From Cytophagales bacterium (GTDB lineage Bacteria; Bacteroidota; Bacteroidia; Cytophagales; Cyclobacteriaceae), in NCBI GenBank assembly GCA_003504855.1, contig DNZD01000145.1, positions 1-5,979 on the forward strand: DNA of 5,979 bases, in the 5' to 3' direction. The notes under the pieces were generated by a model. The model saw only the letters and a list, made by a program, of their open reading frames with translations, ran no database searches and was not told the origin of the DNA. Shown piece after piece: positions 1 through 5,979 of the stretch (position 1 is the stretch's first letter; each line of letters starts with the position of its first letter). Both the position numbers and the translations under genes were made by a program.

Positions 1-460
1 CCGCTCCCATCAAGCCCACGCTGGCTACGAGCGTAGTACCATAACCGCGCAGGTTTGTAGGTAGCACTTCTGCTACGAGGGTAATTCCTGCACCTAGTTC
101 GCCGGCGAGACCAATGCCTGCTATAAATCGAAGAACTGCATATTGATTCACCGTCTCTGCAAATCCATTGGCAATGTTGGCGAGTGAATACAACAAGATA
201 GAACCAAACAAAACGGACAACCGTCCGCGCTTGTCGCCCATAATGCCCCAGATGAGACCGCCAACCAACAAGCCAGTCATTTGAACCTGGAGGAGAAATT
301 CTCCCTGGGTGAACAGTTGATCGTCAGGTACGCCCATCGAACTCAGGCTGGGCCGTCGCACGATGCTGAACAACAGGAGGTCGTAGATATCAACAAAGTA
401 TCCAAGGGCAGCGACGATGACCGGTACACTGAATAGCCCTTTCGAATTTTGATCGTTCAT
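1..460 (-). CDS. MFS transporter, N-terminal part (partial, runs off the left edge)
   Basis: This is the first 153 residues of a major facilitator superfamily permease, an inner-membrane secondary transporter. I translated it from the ATG at 458-460; an in-frame TGA at 485-487 lies upstream and no other ATG lies between, so the start is well supported. Visible parts are a short cytoplasmic N-terminus, helix 1 (about residues 11-33) with the acidic pattern D24-x-x-D27, helix 2 (about 56-74), and the MFS loop 2-3 signature G75-D76-K77-R78-G79-R80. Helix 3 is about 81-100. Helix 4 (about 107-133) has R111, a glycine-rich stretch and E121, followed by a charged loop with R138-G139. The D-x-x-D in helix 1 and the R...G-x-G...E pattern in helix 4 resemble sugar porters and the metabolite/aromatic-acid:H+ symporter groups. 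The substrate cannot be told from this half. The gene is divergent from the BNR protein gene, with 125 bp between them. Confidence 0.9.
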   Translation of the reverse strand, partial: MNDQNSKGLFSVPVIVAALGYFVDIYDLLLFSIVRRPSLSSMGVPDDQLFTQGEFLLQVQMTGLLVGGLIWGIMGDKRGRLSVLFGSILLYSLANIANGFAETVNQYAVLRFIAGIGLAGELGAGITLVAEVLPTNLRGYGTTLVASVGLMGA

Positions 461-585
461 AGCAGGCAAAATAACAATAATTGATCAATCACCCCTGTCC
501 CTCTGGTGCGGATTTCGACCATTAGTCAAAAACGTGGAGAGTTCTGATTCAATTTTACTAAACTCGTAATTCAAATAACCTATCC
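461..585. promoter_or_regulatory. Divergent intergenic region between the MFS and BNR-protein genes
   Basis: This 125-bp AT-rich spacer must hold the start signals of two divergent genes. I could not find a good Bacteroidota-type promoter (TTTG, 19-21 bp, TAnnTTTG) on either strand; the best candidates had mismatches or unsuitable spacing. No Shine-Dalgarno sequence precedes either ATG, which is normal in this phylum. The one conspicuous element is a perfect 10-bp palindrome, ATTGATCAAT, at 480-489, 19 bp upstream of the MFS start codon. It could be an operator, but this is unproven. Confidence 0.5.
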
Positions 586-3500
586 ATGAATCCAAAATAC
601 CTCATTACCCTGGTGGTCTTGCTGTTCGCGGCTGCCGCGGTTGGTCAGAAGAAGCCTGCACCAACCAAAACATCGGTCACCTACGATGAAAAACTCTACA
701 ACGCCCTCGAGTGGCGCAATATAGGCCCCTTCCGTGGAGGTCGCTCCGCAGCCGTAACTGGCGTACCAGGAAAGCCCAATCTGTTCTATATGGGTGCTAC
801 TGGTGGTGGTGTGTGGCGCACGACGGATGCAGGAAATTCCTGGGAAAACATTTCAGACGGATTCTTCGGCGGCTCTATCGGCTCCGTAGCCGTAAGCGAA
901 TGGGATAATAACGTGATCTATGTGGGCGGCGGCGAAGAGTGTGTTCGCGGTAACGTGTCCTATGGATACGGTATGTTCAAATCCACCGATGCCGGCAAAA
1001 CCTGGGCTTCCATAGGATTAAAAGAATCAAGACATATCCCCCGGGTAAGAATCCATCCGAAAAATCCGGACATCGTATATGCCGGGGTACTGGGAGACCT
1101 GTTCAAGCCTACGGAAGAGCGTGGTGTGTACCGATCAGAAGATGGCGGCAAGAATTGGAAGCGTGTGTTATTTGTAAACAACAGTGCCGGTGTTGTAGAT
1201 CTGGCCATGGATCCGAACAATCCCCGCATATTAATCGCTTCCACCTGGCGCGTAAAACGAACACCCTATAGCCTCGAGAGTGGTGGTGAAGGATCAGGCA
1301 TGTGGCTGACCAAAGATGGAGGTGATACCTGGACTGAAATTACCAAGAACGAAGGGCTACCACGCGGCACATGGGGAATCGTGGGCGTAACCATCTCACC
1401 TGTGAACTCTAATCGTATCTATGCCATCATCGAAAACGACAATGGCGGCGTCTATCGTTCCGACGACGGCGGTAAGACCTGGAGGCGAATGAATGAAGAC
1501 CGGAACCTGCGCCAGCGCGCCTGGTATTATTCGCGCATCTACGCTGACACCAAAGATGTGGACATGGTATATGTGATGAACGTGTCGTACCACCGGTCCA
1601 AGGATGGCGGAAAAACGTTTACGGCATACAATGCACAGCATGGCGATCACCACGACCTGTGGATTGCCCCAGAAGACAACCAGCGAATGATTATTGCTGA
1701 TGATGGTGGTGGTCAGGTATCATTTGATGCCGGCGAGAACTGGAGTACCTACAACAACCAACCCACCGCACAACATTACCGAGTCACGACCGACAATAAT
1801 TTCCCGTACCGTATTTATGGTGCCCAGCAGGACAACTCAACACAACGAATCCTGCACCGTACGGATGGAGGATCTATTGGCGAACGCGACTGGGATGTAT
1901 CCGCCGGTGGTGAAAGCGGCTGGCTGGCCGTAGATCCTACCAACAACGACATCGTCTATGGTGGCAGCTACGACGGATTGCTTGAGCGGAAGAATCACGC
2001 CACCGGTGAAAGCCGGAATATTAATGCGTGGCCAGATAACCCCATGGGGCATGGTGCCGAGGGCGCCAAATACCGCTTTCAGTGGAACTTCCCCATTTTC
2101 TTCTCGCCCCATGATCCTACTAAGATGTATGCCGGTTCAAACGTCCTTCACGTAACCTACAACGGTGGAGAAAAATGGGAAATCATCAGTCCAGACCTTA
2201 CCCGAAACGATCCTGCCAAGCTGGGACCCTCAGGCGGTCCGATCACCAAAGACAACACAGGGGTTGAATACTATTGCACCATCTTCACCGCTGGTGAATC
2301 CCCGTATGAAAAAGACTTCATCGTCACCGGATCTGACGATGGCCTGGTGCACCTCACCCGCGATGGCGGCAAGAAATGGGAAAAACTTACCATCCCTGGT
2401 TTGCCAGAGTGGACCATGCTCAATAGCGTTGACTTCGATCCTTTTGTGAAAGGCGGATTTTATATCGCGGCTACCAGCTACAAGTCAGGTGACTATCACC
2501 CGTACCTGTTCAAGACCAAGGACTATGGTAAGACCTGGACCAAAATTACGGATGGCATCGACCCCGGGCACTTCACCCGTGTTCTCAGGGCCGACCCTAA
2601 GCGGGCAGGATTGCTCTATGCAGGAACTGAAACCGGAATGTATATCTCCTTTGATGATGGTACCAGCTGGAAACCATTCCAGCTTAATTTGCCGATTGTG
2701 CCAATCACCGACCTGACCATCAAGAATGACAACCTGATTGCAGCAACCCAAGGCCGCAGCTTCTGGTTGATTGATGACCTCACCCCCTTACATCAGCTTA
2801 ACGATGCGGTGGCCAGCAGTGATGTTACTTTGTTTAAGCCTATGCCAAGTTACCGGATGGCCGGAGGCTTCTCTTTCCGGGTACCCAAGAACGAAGGAAA
2901 GAATCACCCCGGTGGCGTTATGATTCATTATTACCTCAAGGATACCACGAAGGCACAGGTTTCTCTGGAAATTATGGAACATAATGGGAAGCTCATTAAG
3001 AAGTATGCCACCAAACCGGATAAAAAGGCCAAAGAAGAAATGCTTCGCGTGAAGCCAGGCGCCAACCGGTTTGTATGGAACATGCGTTATCCCGATGCCG
3101 AAAGTTTTGATGGGTTAATTATGTGGGCTGGATCAGTGGTGGGTCCCAAGGCTGTGCCGGGTACCTACAAGGCCAAACTCACCGTGAATGGAAAATCACA
3201 GGAAACTGAATTTGAAATTCTGAAGGACCCTAGAACCAGCGGAACTTTGGCTGACATTCAACAGCAGTTTCAGTTCCTGATTGAGGTCCGCGACAAACTC
3301 AGTGAAACAAACCTGGCGGTCAAACGAATCCGCACTTCGCGAGAACAGATCAATCGGGTTATTGATCCTATGAAGGGCAAGGAAGACATGAAAGATGTCA
3401 CTGATCTGGCCAAGAGCATTCTCGACGATATGAAGAAGATTGAAGAGGCATTGTATCAAACTAAGAATCGAAGTGGACAGGATCCGCTGAACTACCCGGT

Positions 3501-3717
3501 AAGGTTGAATAACAAGCTGGCCGCATTAGCCGGTGAAGCTGACGGCGGCGATTACCGACCCACCCAGCAAGTAAAGGCCGTTCAGCAGGAAATTACTGGC
3601 AAAATTGACGACCAACTGCAACAACTCAATGTGATCTTCAAGAATCAGTTACCCAAACTGAATGAATTGGTGAAACAAAAACAGATCAATCCGGTGACCC
3701 TACCAGAACCATTCTGA
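586..3717 (+). CDS. Large exported BNR/Asp-box repeat protein (sortilin/VPS10-like tandem beta-propeller)
   Basis: A 1043-residue protein with a Sec signal peptide (K4 then a hydrophobic run to about A18, likely cleaved near G20/Q21). It has no lipobox, so it is probably periplasmic or secreted. Eleven Asp-box motifs (S/T-x-D-x-G-x-x-W/F) are visible, starting at residues 79, 133, 184, 242, 292, 338, 379, 524, 591, 644 and 688. Such spacing suggests two tandem beta-propellers, as in GH74 enzymes and sortilin/VPS10 proteins. The segment H352-G-D-H-H-D357 is a possible functional site. Residues about 747-880 look like an Ig/FlgD-like beta domain, and about 888-1030 is helical. I see no T9SS sorting domain at the C-terminus. 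Relatives are often labelled 'glycosyl hydrolase', but I could not identify catalytic residues, so an enzymatic role is unproven; a binding or scaffold role is equally possible. The frame is intact and ends in tandem stops (TGA TAA) just before a strong terminator. There is no Shine-Dalgarno sequence; the ATG is chosen because the signal peptide begins there. Confidence 0.9.
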   Translation: MNPKYLITLVVLLFAAAAVGQKKPAPTKTSVTYDEKLYNALEWRNIGPFRGGRSAAVTGVPGKPNLFYMGATGGGVWRTTDAGNSWENISDGFFGGSIGSVAVSEWDNNVIYVGGGEECVRGNVSYGYGMFKSTDAGKTWASIGLKESRHIPRVRIHPKNPDIVYAGVLGDLFKPTEERGVYRSEDGGKNWKRVLFVNNSAGVVDLAMDPNNPRILIASTWRVKRTPYSLESGGEGSGMWLTKDGGDTWTEITKNEGLPRGTWGIVGVTISPVNSNRIYAIIENDNGGVYRSDDGGKTWRRMNEDRNLRQRAWYYSRIYADTKDVDMVYVMNVSYHRSKDGGKTFTAYNAQHGDHHDLWIAPEDNQRMIIADDGGGQVSFDAGENWSTYNNQPTAQHYRVTTDNNFPYRIYGAQQDNSTQRILHRTDGGSIGERDWDVSAGGESGWLAVDPTNNDIVYGGSYDGLLERKNHATGESRNINAWPDNPMGHGAEGAKYRFQWNFPIFFSPHDPTKMYAGSNVLHVTYNGGEKWEIISPDLTRNDPAKLGPSGGPITKDNTGVEYYCTIFTAGESPYEKDFIVTGSDDGLVHLTRDGGKKWEKLTIPGLPEWTMLNSVDFDPFVKGGFYIAATSYKSGDYHPYLFKTKDYGKTWTKITDGIDPGHFTRVLRADPKRAGLLYAGTETGMYISFDDGTSWKPFQLNLPIVPITDLTIKNDNLIAATQGRSFWLIDDLTPLHQLNDAVASSDVTLFKPMPSYRMAGGFSFRVPKNEGKNHPGGVMIHYYLKDTTKAQVSLEIMEHNGKLIKKYATKPDKKAKEEMLRVKPGANRFVWNMRYPDAESFDGLIMWAGSVVGPKAVPGTYKAKLTVNGKSQETEFEILKDPRTSGTLADIQQQFQFLIEVRDKLSETNLAVKRIRTSREQINRVIDPMKGKEDMKDVTDLAKSILDDMKKIEEALYQTKNRSGQDPLNYPVRLNNKLAALAGEADGGDYRPTQQVKAVQQEITGKIDDQLQQLNVIFKNQLPKLNELVKQKQINPVTLPEPF

Positions 3718-3732
3718 TAAGTTCCCAAGGCT

Positions 3733-3769
3733 AAAAAAGGCTGTCCCGTTCACCAGGACAGCCTTTTTT
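3733..3769. terminator. Bidirectional intrinsic terminator
   Basis: A perfect 14-bp inverted repeat: AAAAAAGGCTGTCC at 3733-3746 pairs with GGACAGCCTTTTTT at 3756-3769 around a 9-nt loop. The GC-rich core is flanked by A6 on one side and T6 on the other, so it reads as a Rho-independent terminator on both strands. It ends the BNR-protein gene (stop at 3715-3717) and the minus-strand operon. The TAA of the small membrane-protein gene (3768-3770) overlaps the outer edge of the stem. Confidence 0.95.
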
Positions 3770-3932
3770 ATTTTCGGCCTATCACAAAATAGAGCACCGG
3801 TCCCAGTACCGGAAGAAATACCACCAGTATGATCCAGAGAAGCTTCTTCTCATTGTCCTTGTTGCTCCGAAGGATCTCCATAACAATGATAACATCAACA
3901 ACGAATACCAGAATGGATAGAAGCCTGAACAT
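3768..3932 (-). CDS. Small two-helix membrane protein with PLDc_N-type motif
   Basis: A 54-residue open frame I translated from the ATG at 3930-3932 to the TAA at 3768-3770. It has two hydrophobic helices (about residues 3-20 and 31-51) joined by a charged linker rich in K, N, D and E (about 22-30). The second helix carries the pattern L-P-V-L-G-P-x-x-Y-x-x-x-G-R, ending in K54. This P-x-x-G-x-x-x-Y-x-x-x-G-R signature is typical of the phospholipase D nuclease N-terminal domain (PLDc_N), also found in stand-alone small membrane proteins. There is no catalytic HKD motif, so it is not itself a phospholipase, and its function is unknown. The gene starts 11 bp after the stop of the OmpA-type lipoprotein gene on the same strand, has no visible promoter or Shine-Dalgarno sequence, and runs straight into the terminator. 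It is therefore very likely the last gene of a two-gene operon. Confidence 0.85.
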   Translation of the reverse strand: MFRLLSILVFVVDVIIVMEILRSNKDNEKKLLWIILVVFLPVLGPVLYFVIGRK

Positions 3933-3943
3933 AAGTATATGGG

Positions 3944-4900
3944 TTAGTTGGTTCCGAGAATCTTGAACAACTCATCCAGGTTTGGTGTGATGATAATTTC
4001 CGTTCTGCGATTCATCCGTTTGTTTTGGTCGGATGTATTGGCCATCAGGGGAGCATACTCTCCCTTACCTGCAGCCGTAATCTGATTGGATGACACACCC
4101 GCCTTGGTCAGAATCTTGGTGATGGCCGTGGCCCTCATTACACTAAGGTCCCAGTTATCCTGCATGTACGCAGACTTCTTTCCGATCGGAACATTGTCCG
4201 TATGCCCTTCGACCATGATTTGAATATCTTTTTGATCCTTGACGGCCTTAGCTAATTGCTGCAACGCAGAAACTCCTTTGGCATCTACATCTATGCTGCC
4301 TGATCCGAACAGCAGTTGTTCAGCCAGCGAAACATACACCTTTCCATTTTTTACATTCACCGTCAGGTCGTTTTCCTTAAAATTTAAAAGAGCAGCACTC
4401 ACCCGATTTTTCAAGTCCTGCACAGCTTTGTCCTTGCTGGCCATCACTTCTTCGAGCTCCTTGACTTTGCGCTCCCGCTCCACCAGGCTTGCCCCCAATG
4501 AATCATTCATTTTACGCGTGCGTTCAAGGTTTTCCTGAATCGCAAACAATTGTTCCTTTTGCTGGGCAAAATCGCGATTGAGTTTACCACTGTTGTTCAG
4601 CAGGTTTTTGTAATAATTATTCAACTGATCATACTCCTTATTCAGGTCCGTCAGCTGCTGGGCAGTGGCCCGTTTGCGCTCACCCAATTGGGTCGTGTCC
4701 TCTTTCAGCTTCGTTAGTTTAGAATCCAGATCGGTGATCTGCGCATTCGCCTTTTCGAGTTGTGATGACTTTTCCGCCAAGTCACCCTCCGCTTTCACCT
4801 TTTGGGCGAGCATATCATCAAATTTTTTCTTGGCTACAATACATCCCTGGAGGCTGACAAGAACAGTCCCCATCAGCAATAGTTTAAAAAATTGGTTCAT
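3944..4900 (-). CDS. OmpA-family peptidoglycan-binding lipoprotein with coiled-coil stalk
   Basis: A 318-residue lipoprotein. I place the start at the ATG at 4898-4900 because a lipoprotein signal peptide begins there: K6, a hydrophobic core, then the lipobox L17-Q-G-C20. The frame stays open upstream to 5005, but that extension covers the promoter and would bury the signal. After C20, residues about 25-165 are rich in K, E, Q, L and A with heptad character, a long coiled coil. The C-terminal OmpA domain (about 180-305) has the peptidoglycan-binding pattern: E231-G-H-T-D235-N, then N249-W-D-L-S-x-x-R256, and late N297-R-R-x-E301. By family knowledge, D235 and R256 would contact the peptide stem of peptidoglycan. 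The protein probably sits in the outer membrane by its lipid and spans the periplasm to hold the cell wall. It resembles MotB- or YiaD-type OmpA domains but lacks a MotB transmembrane helix. It is the first gene of an operon with the small PLDc_N-like gene. Confidence 0.92.
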   Translation of the reverse strand: MNQFFKLLLMGTVLVSLQGCIVAKKKFDDMLAQKVKAEGDLAEKSSQLEKANAQITDLDSKLTKLKEDTTQLGERKRATAQQLTDLNKEYDQLNNYYKNLLNNSGKLNRDFAQQKEQLFAIQENLERTRKMNDSLGASLVERERKVKELEEVMASKDKAVQDLKNRVSAALLNFKENDLTVNVKNGKVYVSLAEQLLFGSGSIDVDAKGVSALQQLAKAVKDQKDIQIMVEGHTDNVPIGKKSAYMQDNWDLSVMRATAITKILTKAGVSSNQITAAGKGEYAPLMANTSDQNKRMNRRTEIIITPNLDELFKILGTN

Positions 4901-4923
4901 ACGAACGGGGTTAAAATACGCTA

Positions 4924-4955
4924 CGAAAGTAGAGTTTTGAAATTGATCATGCAAA
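4924..4955 (-). promoter_or_regulatory. Bacteroidota-type promoter for the OmpA lipoprotein operon
   Basis: Read on the minus strand, TTTG (4952-4955) is followed by a 20-bp spacer and TACTTTCG (4924-4931). This fits the Bacteroidota housekeeping consensus TTTG, about 19-21 bp, TAnnTTTG, with one mismatch in the -7 box. Transcription would begin near 4917, leaving a leader of about 17 nt before the ATG at 4900. This also supports that ATG over the longer frame starting at 5005, which lies upstream of the promoter. Confidence 0.65.
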
Positions 4956-4978
4956 GACGGTTCAAATTGAAAAGTGTT

Positions 4979-4986
4979 TAGCTTTG
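4979..4986 (+). promoter_or_regulatory. Probable -7 promoter element for the dienoyl-CoA reductase gene
   Basis: TAGCTTTG matches the Bacteroidota -7 consensus TAnnTTTG exactly. Transcription would start near 4993, about 30 nt before the first ATG of the reductase at 5024. I see no TTG/TTTG at the expected -33 position (about 4955-4958), so the promoter may be weak, activated, or a chance match. Its expected -33 zone overlaps the -33 box of the divergent OmpA promoter. Confidence 0.45.
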
Positions 4987-5023
4987 TCAGGTAACCAAAA
5001 AGCACTCAATCCTTAACTAATTC

Positions 5024-5884
5024 ATGACTATGGAAGGCATGCTCAAACCCGATTCATTCAAAGGAAAGACAATCCTGATTACTGGCGGCGGTACCGGACT
5101 TGGGCGCAGCATGGGTAAGTACCTGTTGGAATTGGGCGCAAACCTGGTGATCACCAGCCGAAAGAAAGATGTAATTGACAAGACCGCCGCTGAACTCACG
5201 ACCCAGACCGGCGGTCGTGTTTTGGCCGTACCGTGCGACATCCGTAAGTACGACGAAATTGAAAAACTTCTTGCCGCGATCGATCAGGAGTTTGGCACAT
5301 TGCATGGGATTCTTAACAACGCTGCAGGCAATTTCATCAGCCCCACGGAGCGTTTGTCGCACCGGGCATTCGATATTGTGGTTGACATCGTTTTGCGAGG
5401 CACCTATTACATGACCCTCGCCGTAGGCAAGCAATGGATTGCCCGCAAGCAGGCGGGAACTTTTCTCAATATTATCACGACCTACGCCTGGACAGGCTCT
5501 GGCTACGTGGTGCCATCCGCCTGTGGCAAAGCAGGGGTTCTGGCACTGACGCGTTCACTTGCTGTGGAGTGGGCAAAGTACAATATCCGGTGCAACGCGA
5601 TTGCTCCGGGTCCGTTCCCAACAGAAGGGGCGTGGAGCCGGCTCATGCCAGGTGACCTGGTGACAAAATTTGATCCAGCTGCGCGGATACCGCTGAAGCG
5701 CGTTGGGGATCATCAGGAGTTGGCCAACCTGGCTGCCTACCTGTTGTCCGATTATTCAGGATACATTACCGGAGAGGCCATCACTATTGATGGTGGGGAG
5801 TGGCTCAGGAATGGCGGTGAATTCAGTTACCTGGAAGAGATTACACCCGATCAATGGGACGCACTTGAAAAGATGCGCAAGTAA
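5024..5884 (+). CDS. SDR-family 2,4-dienoyl-CoA reductase (DECR1-like, NADPH)
   Basis: A 286-residue short-chain dehydrogenase closely resembling mitochondrial DECR1. DECR1 reduces 2,4-dienoyl-CoA to trans-3-enoyl-CoA with NADPH, an auxiliary step in beta-oxidation of unsaturated fatty acids. The Rossmann motif T20-G-G-G-T-G-L-G27 binds the cofactor; R46-K47 after strand 2 suggest NADPH, and D72 and N98-N-A-A-G102 are the usual SDR sites. The classical Y-x-x-x-K is replaced by S165-A-C-G-K169. A tyrosine lies 11 residues earlier at Y154, and N103 sits in A-A-G-N-F. These match human Y199, S210, K214 and N148 by a constant offset of 45, as I recall that sequence. A-P-G-P (194-197) and the D-G-G-E near 257 also fit. 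In-frame ATGs at 5024, 5030 and 5039 are all possible starts; the third best matches the DECR core. No Shine-Dalgarno sequence decides it. It ends one base from the convergent gene on its right. Confidence 0.88.
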   Translation: MTMEGMLKPDSFKGKTILITGGGTGLGRSMGKYLLELGANLVITSRKKDVIDKTAAELTTQTGGRVLAVPCDIRKYDEIEKLLAAIDQEFGTLHGILNNAAGNFISPTERLSHRAFDIVVDIVLRGTYYMTLAVGKQWIARKQAGTFLNIITTYAWTGSGYVVPSACGKAGVLALTRSLAVEWAKYNIRCNAIAPGPFPTEGAWSRLMPGDLVTKFDPAARIPLKRVGDHQELANLAAYLLSDYSGYITGEAITIDGGEWLRNGGEFSYLEEITPDQWDALEKMRK

Positions 5885-5885
5885 T

Positions 5886-5979
5886 TTAAAATCGCACGGC
5901 TAAAAATCCGCTGACCCAATCGTGGGTGGCACCGTTTCTTAAATCAGCGGCGCGATGGTAGAAGATAAGTCCAAATGAA
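5886..5979 (-). CDS. C-terminal end of a probable outer-membrane beta-barrel protein (partial)
   Basis: The minus-strand frame is open from the right edge to a TAA at 5886-5888, giving the last 30 residues of a gene that starts outside the window. The tail shows alternating polar and hydrophobic residues (F-G-L-I-F-Y-H-R, then W-V-S-G-F-L-A-V-R-F) and ends in phenylalanine, the usual signal of a final beta-strand recognised by the BAM machinery. The other two minus-strand frames contain stops here, and the plus strand offers only a very short frame. Thirty codons can stay open by chance, so the call rests mainly on the barrel-like terminal strand; the family cannot be named. Confidence 0.55.
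   Translation of the reverse strand, partial: SFGLIFYHRAADLRNGATHDWVSGFLAVRF

Noticed and set aside
960..3459. Several minus-strand open frames of 64-94 codons opposite the BNR gene, and short plus-strand frames within it
   Set aside because: They lie entirely inside a well-supported 1043-codon gene, have no recognisable protein features, and look like by-products of its codon use.
4921..4932. Mini hairpin CTAC-GAAA-GTAG
   Set aside because: The stem is only 4 bp and the site is better explained as the -7 box of the OmpA promoter.
4239..4940. Plus-strand open frames of 99 and 91 codons opposite the OmpA lipoprotein
   Set aside because: Their serine- and phenylalanine-rich translations are the expected antisense of a lysine/glutamate-rich coiled coil; no independent support.
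4901..5005. N-terminal extension of the OmpA lipoprotein frame to an ATG at 5003-5005
   Set aside because: The added 35 residues would precede a complete lipoprotein signal peptide and cover a good promoter; the ATG at 4898-4900 fits both.
5054..5434. A 126-codon minus-strand open frame opposite the reductase
   Set aside because: It overlaps the conserved DECR core fully and its translation shows no domain, signal peptide or promoter.
5908..5950. Inverted repeat CCGCTGA / TCAGCGG as a possible terminator for the reductase
   Set aside because: The 7-bp arms are 29 nt apart, there is no T-tract, and the repeat lies within the probable minus-strand coding tail.
1..5979. Mobile elements, CRISPR arrays, tRNA/rRNA genes, defence or toxin-antitoxin systems
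   Set aside because: I saw no transposase, direct-repeat array, RNA-gene signature or small toxin-like gene pair; all long frames are accounted for by housekeeping or envelope families.

Overview
The window looks like an ordinary chromosomal segment of a Bacteroidota bacterium, plausibly a Cytophagales-like lineage with roughly 50% GC. The evidence is the lack of Shine-Dalgarno sequences before the genes, good matches to the Bacteroidota-type promoter (TTTG, then TAnnTTTG), and the gene families present. These are a very large secreted BNR-repeat protein, an OmpA-type lipoprotein with a coiled-coil stalk, and a DECR-like reductase. Nothing resembles a phage, transposon, CRISPR array, tRNA or rRNA.

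Layout from left to right. (1) 1-460, minus strand: N-terminal part of an MFS transporter, cut by the window edge. (2) 461-585: divergent intergenic region. (3) 586-3717, plus strand: a 1043-residue exported protein with eleven Asp-box (BNR) repeats, a probable tandem beta-propeller, followed by an Ig-like segment and a helical C-terminus. (4) 3733-3769: a strong symmetric hairpin terminator that serves the genes converging on it from both sides. (5) 3768-3932, minus strand: a 54-residue two-helix membrane protein with a PLDc_N-type motif. It lies 11 bp downstream of (6) 3944-4900, minus strand: an OmpA-family lipoprotein. Genes 5 and 6 probably form a two-gene operon driven by a good promoter at 4924-4955. 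(7) 5024-5884, plus strand: a short-chain dehydrogenase closely resembling mitochondrial 2,4-dienoyl-CoA reductase (DECR1), with its own TAGCTTTG -7 element back to back with the previous promoter. (8) 5886-5979, minus strand: the last 30 residues of a probable outer-membrane beta-barrel protein, ending one base away from the reductase stop.

The genes do not form an obvious single pathway. The themes are envelope biology (exported BNR protein, peptidoglycan-binding lipoprotein, small inner-membrane protein, barrel fragment), uptake (MFS) and unsaturated fatty-acid beta-oxidation (reductase). I see no convincing undescribed system. The items most worth a second look are the function of the BNR protein, the small membrane protein paired with the OmpA lipoprotein, the non-canonical active site of the reductase, and the very compact gene junctions.
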